Below are positions 1 through 8,175 of a stretch of DNA of 64,000 nt, piece after piece. Each line of letters begins with the position of its first letter. The stretch's first letter is position 1. This DNA comes from Gracilimonas halophila (lineage in GTDB: Bacteria > Bacteroidota > Rhodothermia > Balneolales > Balneolaceae), in the NCBI RefSeq assembly GCF_042684365.1, contig NZ_JBHULI010000002.1:62001-126000 (forward strand). The letters run 5' to 3'. Under the pieces are notes generated by a model, which saw nothing but the letters and a program-made list of their open reading frames with translations, did no database searches and had not been told where the DNA came from. The position numbers and the translations under genes are program-made.

Positions 1-133
1 CTCGATGATCTAATAAATCTTTAGGGCGAGTTTTACCACTTCTTAGCTTGATCAATTCATCTAAACCAATATCCTCCCACTCCACAGGAATGTTCCCGAT
101 GTCCGTTTCTTTAAATTTGTTGGTGGTGGTCAT
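1..133 (-). CDS. hsdS: Type I restriction-modification specificity subunit HsdS (N-terminal fragment, cut by window edge)
   Basis: Only the first 44 codons are present; the frame is open to the left edge. The start is the ATG read from 133, and the translation begins MTTTNKFKETDIGNIPVEWE. The pattern K-E-T-D-I-G-N-I-P-V-E-W is the usual opening of the first target-recognition domain of HsdS proteins (ETEIGxIPxxW), followed by LDELIKLRSGKTRP. HsdS would choose the DNA target for the methyltransferase and for the HsdR nuclease. It is the third gene of a minus-strand operon after hsdM and an AlbA_2 protein, separated from the latter by about 280 bp of repeats. The start codon sits in a run of ACC/CCA triplets. 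The family call rests on a short piece, and hsdR must lie outside the window if present. Confidence 0.72.
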   Translation of the reverse strand, partial: MTTTNKFKETDIGNIPVEWEDIGLDELIKLRSGKTRPKDLLDHR

Positions 134-170
134 GGTGGTGTGGTGGTTTTGTGGTTAACAGGTAGCTTCA

Positions 171-203
171 AGACCTCCAAGGTTTCGAAAACCTTGGAGG
201 TCT
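171..203. repeat. 15-bp perfect hairpin
   Basis: The left arm AGACCTCCAAGGTTT (171-185) and its exact reverse complement (189-203) are separated by three bases. It lies between the AlbA_2 gene and hsdS. There is no T-run on either side, so it is a poor intrinsic terminator; a dispersed REP-like palindrome is more likely. From memory, similar AACCTCCAAGGTTT palindromes recur in Bacteroidota genomes. Confidence 0.75.
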
Positions 204-226
204 GCAAGTAATTTATGGGATATTGG

Positions 227-409
227 ATGTCCCATAAAATGTCCGTTAATGTCCGATAACTCAATTGCTGGCACCGGCGCCGGAAACATACCCTGAGGGT
301 ATATAATGGTGTTTTTTGGTTTCATAAAAGTTTCACGAAAGTTTCAAAATGTCCGATAAATGTCCGATAACTGTTGGAGCGATGTCCCATTAATGTCTCA
401 TAAATGTCC
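227..409. repeat. Degenerate ATGTCC tandem repeat with about 11-bp period
   Basis: Eight copies of ATGTCC (one is ATGTCT) start at 227, 239, 249, 349, 360, 382, 393 and 404. Successive spacings are 12, 10, 100, 11, 22, 11 and 11. Fuller units look like AATGTCCGATA or AATGTCCCATA. The array fills both ends of the gap between the AlbA_2 gene (stop at 413) and hsdS. It could be an eroded coding tail of the AlbA_2 gene, whose winged-helix end abuts it, or a regulatory repeat ahead of hsdS. No other gene is visible in the gap. Confidence 0.7.
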
Positions 410-412
410 CAT

Positions 413-1759
413 TTATTTTAGCGAATAGGTACGACCCCGTTTTTCGCCCTCGGCTTCAAAAATTCCGGCTTCAACCAGTTCATTTAAATCTCTGCGCAAA
501 GTACGGGAATCTACCTCATCAAAATGTTCGGATAGATCCGCCATTTTAAACGAGTTTTTTTCCTGGGCAAACGCAATCATTTTCTTCTGGCGGGCATTTA
601 GTTCGATTTTCCACTCTTTTTGGGTGATAACCTGGTAGTCTCCAAATAATTTGATCACGAAACCATTGCCCTGTTCTTCAAATTCCGGAGCGGGAAGTGC
701 TTTTTCCTTCATTGCATTCATAATGCGATGAATCCCCGAACCAAGTTCTTCAATCAAACCCGCGCGATAAAATATGGTAGTTAACAGCCGGTTTCGGGGT
801 ACAGATGCATGCGGCTTTTTCAGGTCTTCAATTTGAAGCGAGCCAGGCAGTTTTCCCGGATTATAAATCCAAAGGTAATCGTCAAACACTTTAATCTGAG
901 TTTTAACACCTACCTGAAAATAGTCACGATGGACGAGCGCATTCAGCAAAGCCTCCCGAATGGCCGGAAGGGGGTACTGCCAAACATCTTTTCGCTGGAA
1001 AGATTCATCCGTAATTTCATACCGGAGCGAAATAAAGCTTTTGATTTGTTCCTCTGCCCCATAAACCTGATCAAACAGATTTCCTGAAACCGTGCGGTCG
1101 GCAATAATCGTAGCTTCATCTTTTAAACGAGCGTAGCGGATTACAGCATTTGGAAAGTATTTTTGAGGATTTTTTCCAAACAGTATGATCGCTGCATTTG
1201 TCAACTTTCCATCAATCCGAAGCCCAAGTTGATCCAGTACTTGTTCAATATTTTCAGCATTTATTTCCGTTGAAATTCGGCCACTGTTTTTAGCAAGCTC
1301 AACAAAATGCTGAATCGTATCAAGATTGATTTCTTTTAACGAAAACCGCTCATCATTCCGAGTATCCCAGGCTTCATCTTCTAAAAAAAGTACCTTCAAT
1401 TCTTCGTCCGGTATTTGCTGGGTTGTATTGCCCACCCGTTTATAATATCTGCCTCTAAAACTAACGGGAGATCGCTGATGCTTTACTTTAATTTCTAAAA
1501 ACTCATCTCCATCCATTTCATGTAAAATAACTTCAGGCACCACATTCAGTCCCTGAATAATTTTATTTACGATGTCCTGTTGAGCTTGATCGGATATCCC
1601 ACCAGCAATTAAAGTGGAATCATCTTTTATCCCTATATATAAAGAGCCGCCTTTCGCATTTATAAATCCCGAGAGCGTTTTCATGGCACTGTCATTGAAC
1701 TTCTCTTTAAGCTCAATCACTTCAGATTCTTTCAATTTTGAAGGATCAAAAGGTGCCAT
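413..1759 (-). CDS. AlbA_2 (Schlafen-like) / HATPase / winged-helix protein within the type I RM operon
   Basis: A 448-residue protein with three recognisable parts. Residues about 10-125 are an AlbA_2 (formerly DUF4325/Schlafen AAA_4) domain: E-x-I-E-L-K-E-K-F, then F-I-N-A-K-G-G-S-L-Y-I-G-I-K-D and Y-Y-K-R-V-G-N-T-T. Residues about 260-360 match the RecG-type C-terminal ATPase-like domain (P-A-I-R-E-A-L-L-N-A-L-V-H-R-D-Y, later G-L-I-E-E-L-G-S-G-I). The last 60 residues are a winged helix (SRTLRRDLNELVEAGI). The start lies one base from the hsdM stop, so the two are almost certainly co-transcribed. Such proteins are usually annotated as ATP-binding proteins or transcriptional regulators, and they recur beside type I RM genes. 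Its role here is not established; control of the RM operon or an accessory defence function are both possible. Confidence 0.85.
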   Translation of the reverse strand: MAPFDPSKLKESEVIELKEKFNDSAMKTLSGFINAKGGSLYIGIKDDSTLIAGGISDQAQQDIVNKIIQGLNVVPEVILHEMDGDEFLEIKVKHQRSPVSFRGRYYKRVGNTTQQIPDEELKVLFLEDEAWDTRNDERFSLKEINLDTIQHFVELAKNSGRISTEINAENIEQVLDQLGLRIDGKLTNAAIILFGKNPQKYFPNAVIRYARLKDEATIIADRTVSGNLFDQVYGAEEQIKSFISLRYEITDESFQRKDVWQYPLPAIREALLNALVHRDYFQVGVKTQIKVFDDYLWIYNPGKLPGSLQIEDLKKPHASVPRNRLLTTIFYRAGLIEELGSGIHRIMNAMKEKALPAPEFEEQGNGFVIKLFGDYQVITQKEWKIELNARQKKMIAFAQEKNSFKMADLSEHFDEVDSRTLRRDLNELVEAGIFEAEGEKRGRTYSLK

Positions 1760-1760
1760 A

Positions 1761-3281
1761 TTAAAACCCGAGTTCTTTCAACACTTTATTTAACTCTTTA
1801 TCGGCTTTGACCCGCTCTTCTTCGGCTTCCTGAAGCAATACAACAGCGTCTTCTAACGGAAGCACTTCTTCACCCGAAGATTGAGAAACATAGCGGGAAG
1901 GACTGAGGTTGTAGTCGTTTTTAACAATCTCCTTTACCTCCACCGCTTTTGAAATATCGTCTTCCTCCTTCCAATTCAGGTACAAATCCGCAATTTGTTT
2001 GATATGCTTTTCTTCCAGGAAGTTCTTGGGATTCCCTTTTTTATACAGCGGAGAAGCATTGATCAAAAGCACTTCCTTTTTATGCTTTTTATTTTGATTG
2101 ATGATGAGGATGATGCCCGGAGCGGAGGTATTGAAAAACATATTTTCCGGCATCAGGATCACGGACTCAATCAAATCCTTTTCCACATATTCCTTTCGGA
2201 TATCCCGTTCCTTGTTTTTTCCGGTATTTCCACTTCCCCGAGAGACCGCGCCGGTATCCAAAACCACGGCTATTCTTCCATTTTCCGACAGTGAAGCAGA
2301 CATATGCTGCACCCACCCCCAATCGGCCGTATTGGATGGCGGAAACCCAAACTGAAACCGGCCATAGGTATCATTTTCATACACCGATTCCTTAAAATTT
2401 TGGTTCCACATGGGATTGGCCGTTACGATATCGAATTTCTTCAATTTAGTATCCTCGTCCAGGAACTTGGGGCGGTTCATAGAATCGCCAAGTCCGATGG
2501 TGGTATTATGCATATCGTGGATAAAAGCATTCATCTTTGCCATTGCAAAAGTTGACGGCTGAATTTCCTGCCCAAAAAACTGAAGGGGTTTCTCTTTATA
2601 ATCTTTCCCGAACTTTTCCTCAAACCGCAGCTTACACTTGATGAGCAGTCCGGCCGATCCGCATGTGGGATCGTAACAGCTTTCGCCGGGTTCCGGATTC
2701 AATATTCTTGCCATTAACAAGGCTACTTCGCGAGGTGTATAAAACTCTCCTGCACTTTGTCCCGAACCTTCCACAAATTTCCGGATTAGATATTCATAAG
2801 CCCGGCCTATAATATCCGGTTCCACGTCCTCCAGACCCAGACGGTGTTTGCTTAAAACATCTACCAAGCTTTTTAATGCGTCATCGGAAATAATACGCTG
2901 TCCGCTAGTAGTGGCATTGAAATCTACCGTATTAATAACCCCTTCCAGCCGATTATTTTCGCGGGCAAGGGCGCGAACCATATCGGTTAAAAACTCTCCG
3001 ATTCCGGTACTTTTTTGTTTCAACTCTGTCCAGCGGTATTCCGGTGGAATGTACACTCTTACATAAGAATGGTCTTCGGCTACAATTTCCTCCGTAGTTT
3101 CCTCATCCCCGAACTGTTCTGTGAGTTTCGCCATTTCATCATCAAACACATCCGAAAGGCGTTTGATGAAAATAAGCGGGAGGATGTAGTCCTTGTACTT
3201 TGCGGCCTCCACCGGTCCGCGAATTTGGCTTGCCGCATCCCAAAGCCAATTGCTTAATTCACTTGTATCAAGTTTTCCCAT
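1761..3281 (-). CDS. hsdM: Type I restriction-modification DNA methyltransferase subunit HsdM
   Basis: A 506-residue N6-adenine DNA methyltransferase subunit. The HsdM N-terminal helical domain (about 1-150) is followed by GEFYTPREVALLM (179-190), the SAM-binding motif D-P-T-C-G-S-A-G (204-211) and the catalytic motif IV at 289-292. That motif reads N-P-M-W rather than the more usual N-P-P-F/Y; I believe N-P-M-W-N-Q also occurs in other HsdM proteins. With HsdS it would modify host DNA and, with HsdR, mark unmodified DNA for cleavage. It is first in the minus-strand operon and has no gene close upstream. The length is normal for HsdM and the frame is intact. Confidence 0.95.
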   Translation of the reverse strand: MGKLDTSELSNWLWDAASQIRGPVEAAKYKDYILPLIFIKRLSDVFDDEMAKLTEQFGDEETTEEIVAEDHSYVRVYIPPEYRWTELKQKSTGIGEFLTDMVRALARENNRLEGVINTVDFNATTSGQRIISDDALKSLVDVLSKHRLGLEDVEPDIIGRAYEYLIRKFVEGSGQSAGEFYTPREVALLMARILNPEPGESCYDPTCGSAGLLIKCKLRFEEKFGKDYKEKPLQFFGQEIQPSTFAMAKMNAFIHDMHNTTIGLGDSMNRPKFLDEDTKLKKFDIVTANPMWNQNFKESVYENDTYGRFQFGFPPSNTADWGWVQHMSASLSENGRIAVVLDTGAVSRGSGNTGKNKERDIRKEYVEKDLIESVILMPENMFFNTSAPGIILIINQNKKHKKEVLLINASPLYKKGNPKNFLEEKHIKQIADLYLNWKEEDDISKAVEVKEIVKNDYNLSPSRYVSQSSGEEVLPLEDAVVLLQEAEEERVKADKELNKVLKELGF

Positions 3282-3356
3282 CTAAAAAAATACGTTTAAA
3301 AAATTTATGTAGGGCAATTATAGGTCAAGAATAGATGGTAATCAAAAATTTGCCGT

Positions 3357-3396
3357 AAAAAAATAAAGCCTCATAAATCAATGACTTATGAGGCTT
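3357..3396 (-). terminator. Rho-independent terminator after tRNA-Arg
   Basis: An 11-bp perfect stem has arms AAGCCTCATAA (3366-3376) and its complement (3386-3396) around a 9-nt loop. On the minus strand it is followed by seven T residues (plus-strand A run 3357-3363). It sits six bases downstream of the tRNA 3' end, so it most likely ends that transcript. Confidence 0.85.
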
Positions 3397-3401
3397 AAAA
3401 G

Positions 3402-3475
3402 TACGCCCGGAAGGATTCGAACCCTCAGCCTTCTGATCCGAAGTCAGACGCTCTATCCAGTTGAGCTACGGGCGC
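3402..3475 (-). tRNA. tRNA-Arg, anticodon TCG
   Basis: The 74-nt minus-strand sequence folds as a complete cloverleaf. The acceptor stem is GCGCCCG paired with CGGGCGT (one G-U end pair), with discriminator A. The D arm is GCTC...GAGC. The anticodon stem TCTGA/TCAGA encloses the loop CTTCGGA, giving anticodon TCG (reads CGA and other CGN codons). The T arm contains GGTTCGAATCC. CCA is not encoded. An intrinsic terminator follows immediately. Confidence 0.97.
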
Positions 3476-3494
3476 AGGTGTTTTGAATATCGAA

Positions 3495-3510
3495 TATTGA
3501 ACATTCAATA
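3495..3510. repeat. Short TATTGAA/TTCAATA inverted repeat between queA and tRNA-Arg
   Basis: Perfect 7-bp arms (3495-3501 and 3504-3510) are set inside a longer stretch of repeated GAATATTGAA-like words (about 3484-3525). A similar word set occurs after metK (about 27641-27672). It belongs to a class of low-complexity intergenic hairpins seen at several places in the window. Confidence 0.5.
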
Positions 3511-3601
3511 GTGCATATTGAAGTGATTTTGTTTCGAATTTCAAAAGGGCATCAAATATAAGAAGAGTTGTGTTCAGAAACATCAAAAATCGGGCACTGT
3601 T

Positions 3602-4603
3602 TTATAAGATCAACATGGCATCGCCGAAGGAATAAAAGCGGTACTCTTCTTTAATGGCATGTTCATATAACCGCTTCATTTCATCAAAGCCCATAAAGGC
3701 CGCTACCAACATCAGCAGAGTACTTTTGGGTAAGTGGAAATTAGTGATCAAAGCATCAGTGGCTTTAAAGTCATAACCGGGGGTGATGAAAATATCTGTT
3801 TCCTTACTCTCGGGCCTGAATGTTCTTGGCTTACCCGATGCCGTTTCCAATACCCGAACGCTGGTGGTTCCTACAGCAGTAATATGGCCGGCTGCATTCA
3901 GTTCATCACACGTATTTTGCTCCAAGTGATACCACTCACTATGCATGGTGTGGTCTTCAAGGTTTTCCGTTTTCACCGGGGCAAAGGTTCCTAAACCAAC
4001 ATGTAAGGTGACTTCGGATCTTTTTATCCCGGCTCCTTTCAGTTGATCTAACAGTTCGTCTGTAAAATGTAATCCTGCAGTTGGCGCTGCTTTGCTGCCA
4101 AGGTCTTTTGCATAGACCGTCTGGTATTCATCGGACAGGGATTCATCCTGCTCTATATAGGGAGGAAATGGAGTGTGCTTGAATGGTGCCAGCTTCGGGT
4201 CGTCAAGGTCACAAGACAAGATCAATGTTCGCAACCCGTCTTCAGCTATATGTGTTACTTTTGCTGAAATATTTTTGGCCAGTTTTATCTCTTTTCCCTG
4301 TTTGAATTTCTTCCCGGGACGTACCAAAGCTTCGATCGTATTATTATTACTGACAGAAGTAACAAATAACTCTTTCTTACCTTCATCAAAAAGCAGACGG
4401 CATTTCTCAACCTTGCTGTTGTTAACAACCAGGGTAGTTGAGTCCGGTAAATACTGTCCGAGATTATAGAAATGATCGTCGGTTATCGAGCCGGATTTTC
4501 GGTCATAAACCAAAAGACGCGCATGATCTCTTGGATGTGCTGGAGATTGAGCGATCAGACTTTCAGAGAGATTATAGTCAAAGTCAGAAAGGGTAAAATT
4601 CAA
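3602..4603 (-). CDS. queA: S-adenosylmethionine:tRNA ribosyltransferase-isomerase QueA
   Basis: A 333-residue protein that transfers the ribosyl group of SAM to 7-aminomethyl-7-deazaguanine in tRNA, forming epoxyqueuosine. Family hallmarks are the N-terminal FDYNLSESLIAQSPAHPRDHARLLVYDR, the central YAKDLGSKAAPTAGLHFT, VTLHVGLGTFAPVKTENLEDHTMHSE, and the C-terminal ITNFHLPKSTLLMLVAAFMG. The protein is slightly shorter than the about 350 residues typical of proteobacterial QueA. Its start is only two bases from the dxs stop, so it is the last gene of an xseB-dxs-queA operon. The tRNA-Arg follows about 125 bp downstream on the same strand. Confidence 0.96.
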   Translation of the reverse strand: MNFTLSDFDYNLSESLIAQSPAHPRDHARLLVYDRKSGSITDDHFYNLGQYLPDSTTLVVNNSKVEKCRLLFDEGKKELFVTSVSNNNTIEALVRPGKKFKQGKEIKLAKNISAKVTHIAEDGLRTLILSCDLDDPKLAPFKHTPFPPYIEQDESLSDEYQTVYAKDLGSKAAPTAGLHFTDELLDQLKGAGIKRSEVTLHVGLGTFAPVKTENLEDHTMHSEWYHLEQNTCDELNAAGHITAVGTTSVRVLETASGKPRTFRPESKETDIFITPGYDFKATDALITNFHLPKSTLLMLVAAFMGFDEMKRLYEHAIKEEYRFYSFGDAMLIL

Positions 4604-4605
4604 AT

Positions 4606-6528
4606 TTATACCTTTTGAGTAATTTTTTCCTTTACGCTTTCAATGACTCCCTTGACCCCAATACCAATTTCATCATGAAGTTCTTCCTGGGTACCGTGTT
4701 CTACTATACGATCAGGAATCCCCATAATTTTGAGCGTTGGGCGATCTGCCTTCTCAGAGATATATTCAGCTACCGCACTGCCAAAACCACCAAGCCTGGA
4801 TCCGTCCTCTAAGGTTATGATATGATCGTAATTTCGGCATACCTCATCGATCAGCTCTGTATCCAGGGGTTTGGCAAAACGCATATCGTAATGCCCGATC
4901 TCTATACCTTGGGCTGCTAATAGTTCCGCTGCTTCAATCGCATACTTTCCTATCGGCCCAAAACTTAAAACGGCTATCTCTTCACCTTTTCTCAACTCTA
5001 TTCCTTTTCCAATCTCCATCGACTCAAAGCCTTCACGCACTTGCATTCCGGTTGACTTACCCCGAGGATAACGAATTGCCCAGGCAGCATCTTCATATTT
5101 GGAGGCTGTATACATCATGTCTCTAAGATCTTGCTCATTCAAGGGAGAAGAGATCACCATATTCGGAATTGCCCTCATAAAGGCTGTATCATAACAACCG
5201 TGATGCGTTGGTCCGTCTGCACCTACCAGGCCTGCACGATCTATACAAAAAACTACCGGCAGGTTCTGGATCGCCACGTCATGTACCAACTGATCATATC
5301 CTCTTTGAAGAAATGAAGAATAGATGGCACAGAATGCTTTTTTAGCTTCGGTGGCAAGGCCTGCAGCAAATGTTACTGCATGTTGCTCTGCAATACCGAC
5401 ATCAAAAGCCCGGTCGGGGAAAGCTTCCATCATAGGCAGTAAACTGGAACCACTTGGCATTGCGGGAGTCATGCTTACAATTCGTTCGTCCTTCTCTGCC
5501 AGTTCTACCAGTGCATCTCCAAATACATCCTGATATTTGGGAGCTGACTTCTTTTTGACCGGAGATGCAGCAACCAGCGACTTCCCAGTGATCTTGTCAA
5601 ATGGACTGCTTGATGCATGCCATTTTGTTTGTTCGCGTTCAGCCGGGGCAAAACCTTTCCCTTTCACCGTTACGATATGAAGTAATTTTGGCCCCTTTAC
5701 TTCTTTTAGATCTTCAAGCATATCACGCAGCCCGTTTACATCATGACCATCAGTAGGACCGTAATATTTAAAACCAAGCGCCCGGAACAATGACCCCGGA
5801 GTAAGAGCCGCTGTCATTGCATTCTCAAGTCTTGAAGCTACTTTCCGCATTTTCTCACCTGCCGACTTGAAGTGCCCAAGCATATCATACACTTCATCCC
5901 TCATCTTATTGAAGGTTTTGCTGGTGGTAATGTCTGCTAAATATTCTTTCAGTGCTCCAACATTGGGGTCTATCGACATGTTATTGTCGTTGAGGATCAC
6001 CAGTATATCGCTATTCATTGCGCCGGCGTTATTCATCGCTTCAAATGCGAGTCCAGCCGTCATGGCCCCGTCACCGATCACTGCTACCACTTTTTTATCA
6101 GAGTTGTCGAGGTCACGGGCAACTGCCATACCGAGTGCTGCTGAAATTGATGTGCTTGAATGACCAACACCAAAGGTGTCATACTCGCTTTCTGAGCGTT
6201 TCGGAAAACCTGAAAGCCCTCCATATACTCTATTTGTATGGAACTGGTCACGCCGGCCTGTCAAAATCTTGTGTCCATATGCCTGATGCCCAACATCCCA
6301 AACCAAAAGATCCTTAGGTGTATCATACACATAATGAAGTGCCGTAGTTAATTCTACTACGCCTAAGCTGGCTCCAAAGTGGCCGCCATTTACGGAGACC
6401 ATATCAATGATATACTGGCGCAGCTCATCACACACATCCTGTAGCTGTGCGGGTTCTAATTTTTTAAGATCAGACGGGGAGTTAATGCCGGCAAGCAATT
6501 TTCCCGGTTTTGGCTGTTTTGTCTCCAT
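4606..6528 (-). CDS. dxs: 1-deoxy-D-xylulose-5-phosphate synthase
   Basis: A 640-residue thiamine-diphosphate transketolase-like enzyme. It condenses pyruvate and glyceraldehyde-3-phosphate in the first step of the non-mevalonate isoprenoid pathway. The ThDP motif runs from G-D-G-A-M-T-A-G (152-159) to N-D-N-N-M-S-I-D (180-187). The catalytic-site histidine region HFGASLGVVELT is at about 50-61, and the pyrimidine-domain motif GIAEQHAVTFAAGLA is near the middle. The length is normal. It lies ten bases after xseB and two bases before queA. The xseB-dxs pairing is a common bacterial arrangement. Confidence 0.97.
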   Translation of the reverse strand: METKQPKPGKLLAGINSPSDLKKLEPAQLQDVCDELRQYIIDMVSVNGGHFGASLGVVELTTALHYVYDTPKDLLVWDVGHQAYGHKILTGRRDQFHTNRVYGGLSGFPKRSESEYDTFGVGHSSTSISAALGMAVARDLDNSDKKVVAVIGDGAMTAGLAFEAMNNAGAMNSDILVILNDNNMSIDPNVGALKEYLADITTSKTFNKMRDEVYDMLGHFKSAGEKMRKVASRLENAMTAALTPGSLFRALGFKYYGPTDGHDVNGLRDMLEDLKEVKGPKLLHIVTVKGKGFAPAEREQTKWHASSSPFDKITGKSLVAASPVKKKSAPKYQDVFGDALVELAEKDERIVSMTPAMPSGSSLLPMMEAFPDRAFDVGIAEQHAVTFAAGLATEAKKAFCAIYSSFLQRGYDQLVHDVAIQNLPVVFCIDRAGLVGADGPTHHGCYDTAFMRAIPNMVISSPLNEQDLRDMMYTASKYEDAAWAIRYPRGKSTGMQVREGFESMEIGKGIELRKGEEIAVLSFGPIGKYAIEAAELLAAQGIEIGHYDMRFAKPLDTELIDEVCRNYDHIITLEDGSRLGGFGSAVAEYISEKADRPTLKIMGIPDRIVEHGTQEELHDEIGIGVKGVIESVKEKITQKV

Positions 6529-6538
6529 AATTTCTCTT

Positions 6539-6742
6539 TTACTGTGTATTCGCTTCTTTCACTTGTTCTATACGAAGCTCGGCTTTTTCCAGAATTTCCG
6601 TGCAGAATTTCGACATCTTAACGCCTTCTTCGTATAATTTAACAGAATCTTCAAGTGTAATGTCTTCGTCCTCTAATTGTTCCACTATGGATTCCAATTT
6701 TATTAAAGCCTCTTCGAAGCTAAGTCGTTCCTTTTCTGCCAT
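6539..6742 (-). CDS. xseB: Exodeoxyribonuclease VII small subunit
   Basis: A 67-residue protein with the XseB signature SFEEALIKLESIVEQLEDEDITLEDSVKLYEEG, a short two-helix coiled-coil domain. It binds the large subunit XseA in exonuclease VII, which degrades single-stranded DNA into oligonucleotides. It is the first gene of the xseB-dxs-queA operon and ends ten bases before dxs. xseA is not in the window. Confidence 0.93.
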   Translation of the reverse strand: MAEKERLSFEEALIKLESIVEQLEDEDITLEDSVKLYEEGVKMSKFCTEILEKAELRIEQVKEANTQ

Positions 6743-6861
6743 TAAGATTTTTAAACCGGTTTATTATAAAGATCAGTATGATCTAAGGATACCGGTTTTT
6801 TGGGAAAAAGACATGGTGTAACAGTACGATTAGTTTGGGCTAAAGTTAACTTGAATTCTTC

Positions 6862-8100
6862 TTATTGATCTCCTATTCCATATGGAAGCCGGCTATATAC
6901 AAGATGTCCATTGCTCATCACCAATATCACATCTTGAGTGGATCTGATGTCTTCGATGGGATTGCTATTTAAAACTATAAGATCTGCTTCCATTCCCTGT
7001 TCTACCCTTCCTGTTTTATTCTCTATTTGCAGAAGTCGGGCAGCATCTGATGTGGCAGCTCTTATCGCTTCATATGGGGAAAATCCCAGTTCAACAAAAA
7101 ACGTGACCTCATGACTTACCCTTGTCATGCTATTGGGTCCATATCCCGTATCGGCACCGGTTACAATGGTCACACCCAACTCTCTGGCTTTCTTAACGGT
7201 TTTTCCTAATTCAGGGAGCATATGCCTGCCGCGATTTCTTAACACCGGATTGTCATAATCTCCTCCGGGCTGAGTAAGATCATAAACCGTGCTGAATGTT
7301 GGCACAAAAAAGGTTCCTTTTTCGGCCATAAGCTTTAATGTTCGTTCGCTTAAATAAGTGCCGTGTTCAATACTTCTGGCTCCTGCTTTAACGGCTGCAT
7401 ATGAACCTTCATCTCCATGACCGTGAATCTGAATTGGGATCCCATATTTGGCGGCTTCATCTACCACTACTTTAAGCTGATCTTCGGTGTAGGTTTGTTT
7501 TCTTGGGTCGGTATTGGGAAGACCTGCACGCTCCGTGCCCCTTGTTTTGATGAACATAGCTCCACGTTCGGCATTTACCCTAACTAATTTTCTGAGTGTT
7601 TCTTCGGTCGTAACTCCATCAAAGAGTGAGGCCAGCTCCGGATCCGCCAATATAGTCTCGCCTAAGTCTGGTGACACGAAAACACCGGCAGGGATCATAT
7701 CAGGACCGGCAATATAATTCTGATCCGCCAGGTTCTTGATCGCAACATCCTGAAAGTAAGGAACGCTTGAGCTTCGAACCGTAGTAACGCCGGAATAAAG
7801 AGCCCGCTTTGCGGATTCAAGTGAGTTCAAATGAGTATGAGCATCCATAAATCCGGGAAGAATATACTTTCCTTCCATATCTATCACTTCGTATCCATCC
7901 GGAACGTTTCCGGAATTCTCAGTAACTCTTTCGATCACGCCTTCCGAAACCAGGATCATAGAATTTTCAAGGATCTCTTCATTTACCTGATCGATGATAT
8001 GACCATTTATGAGAGCATAATCTTTATGCTCTAATTGGCGTGCCGTTAACAGACTGCTGAATACGAATACAAATATCAGGGGAGTAAGTAATTTTCTCAT
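6862..8100 (-). CDS. Secreted amidohydrolase family protein
   Basis: A 412-residue metal-dependent amidohydrolase with an N-terminal signal peptide (hydrophobic 5-20, cleavage near TARQ). The TIM-barrel metal ligands are visible in order: D-A-H-T-H-L (HxH), the K of MFIKTRG, I-H-G-H-G, E-H-G and the catalytic Asp of G-A-D-T-G-Y. The C-terminal NKTGRVEQGMEADLIVLNSNPIEDI is typical of imidazolonepropionase-like and prolidase-like members. The natural substrate cannot be told from sequence; secreted relatives often cleave dipeptides or cyclic amides. It follows comEC on the same strand after a 75-bp gap. Three further amidohydrolases lie at 28647-33325. Confidence 0.9.
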   Translation of the reverse strand: MRKLLTPLIFVFVFSSLLTARQLEHKDYALINGHIIDQVNEEILENSMILVSEGVIERVTENSGNVPDGYEVIDMEGKYILPGFMDAHTHLNSLESAKRALYSGVTTVRSSSVPYFQDVAIKNLADQNYIAGPDMIPAGVFVSPDLGETILADPELASLFDGVTTEETLRKLVRVNAERGAMFIKTRGTERAGLPNTDPRKQTYTEDQLKVVVDEAAKYGIPIQIHGHGDEGSYAAVKAGARSIEHGTYLSERTLKLMAEKGTFFVPTFSTVYDLTQPGGDYDNPVLRNRGRHMLPELGKTVKKARELGVTIVTGADTGYGPNSMTRVSHEVTFFVELGFSPYEAIRAATSDAARLLQIENKTGRVEQGMEADLIVLNSNPIEDIRSTQDVILVMSNGHLVYSRLPYGIGDQ

Positions 8101-8175
8101 AATGTGTTTAGTAGGATTTATTCCGGGGAGCCTAATTATAACAAAAGATCCTAACTATTACTTCTGCCTGTTCTA

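Noticed and set aside
227..409. CRISPR-like array of short direct repeats
   Set aside because: The unit is only about 6-11 bp with no spacers of regular length and no cas genes nearby; it is a simple degenerate tandem repeat.
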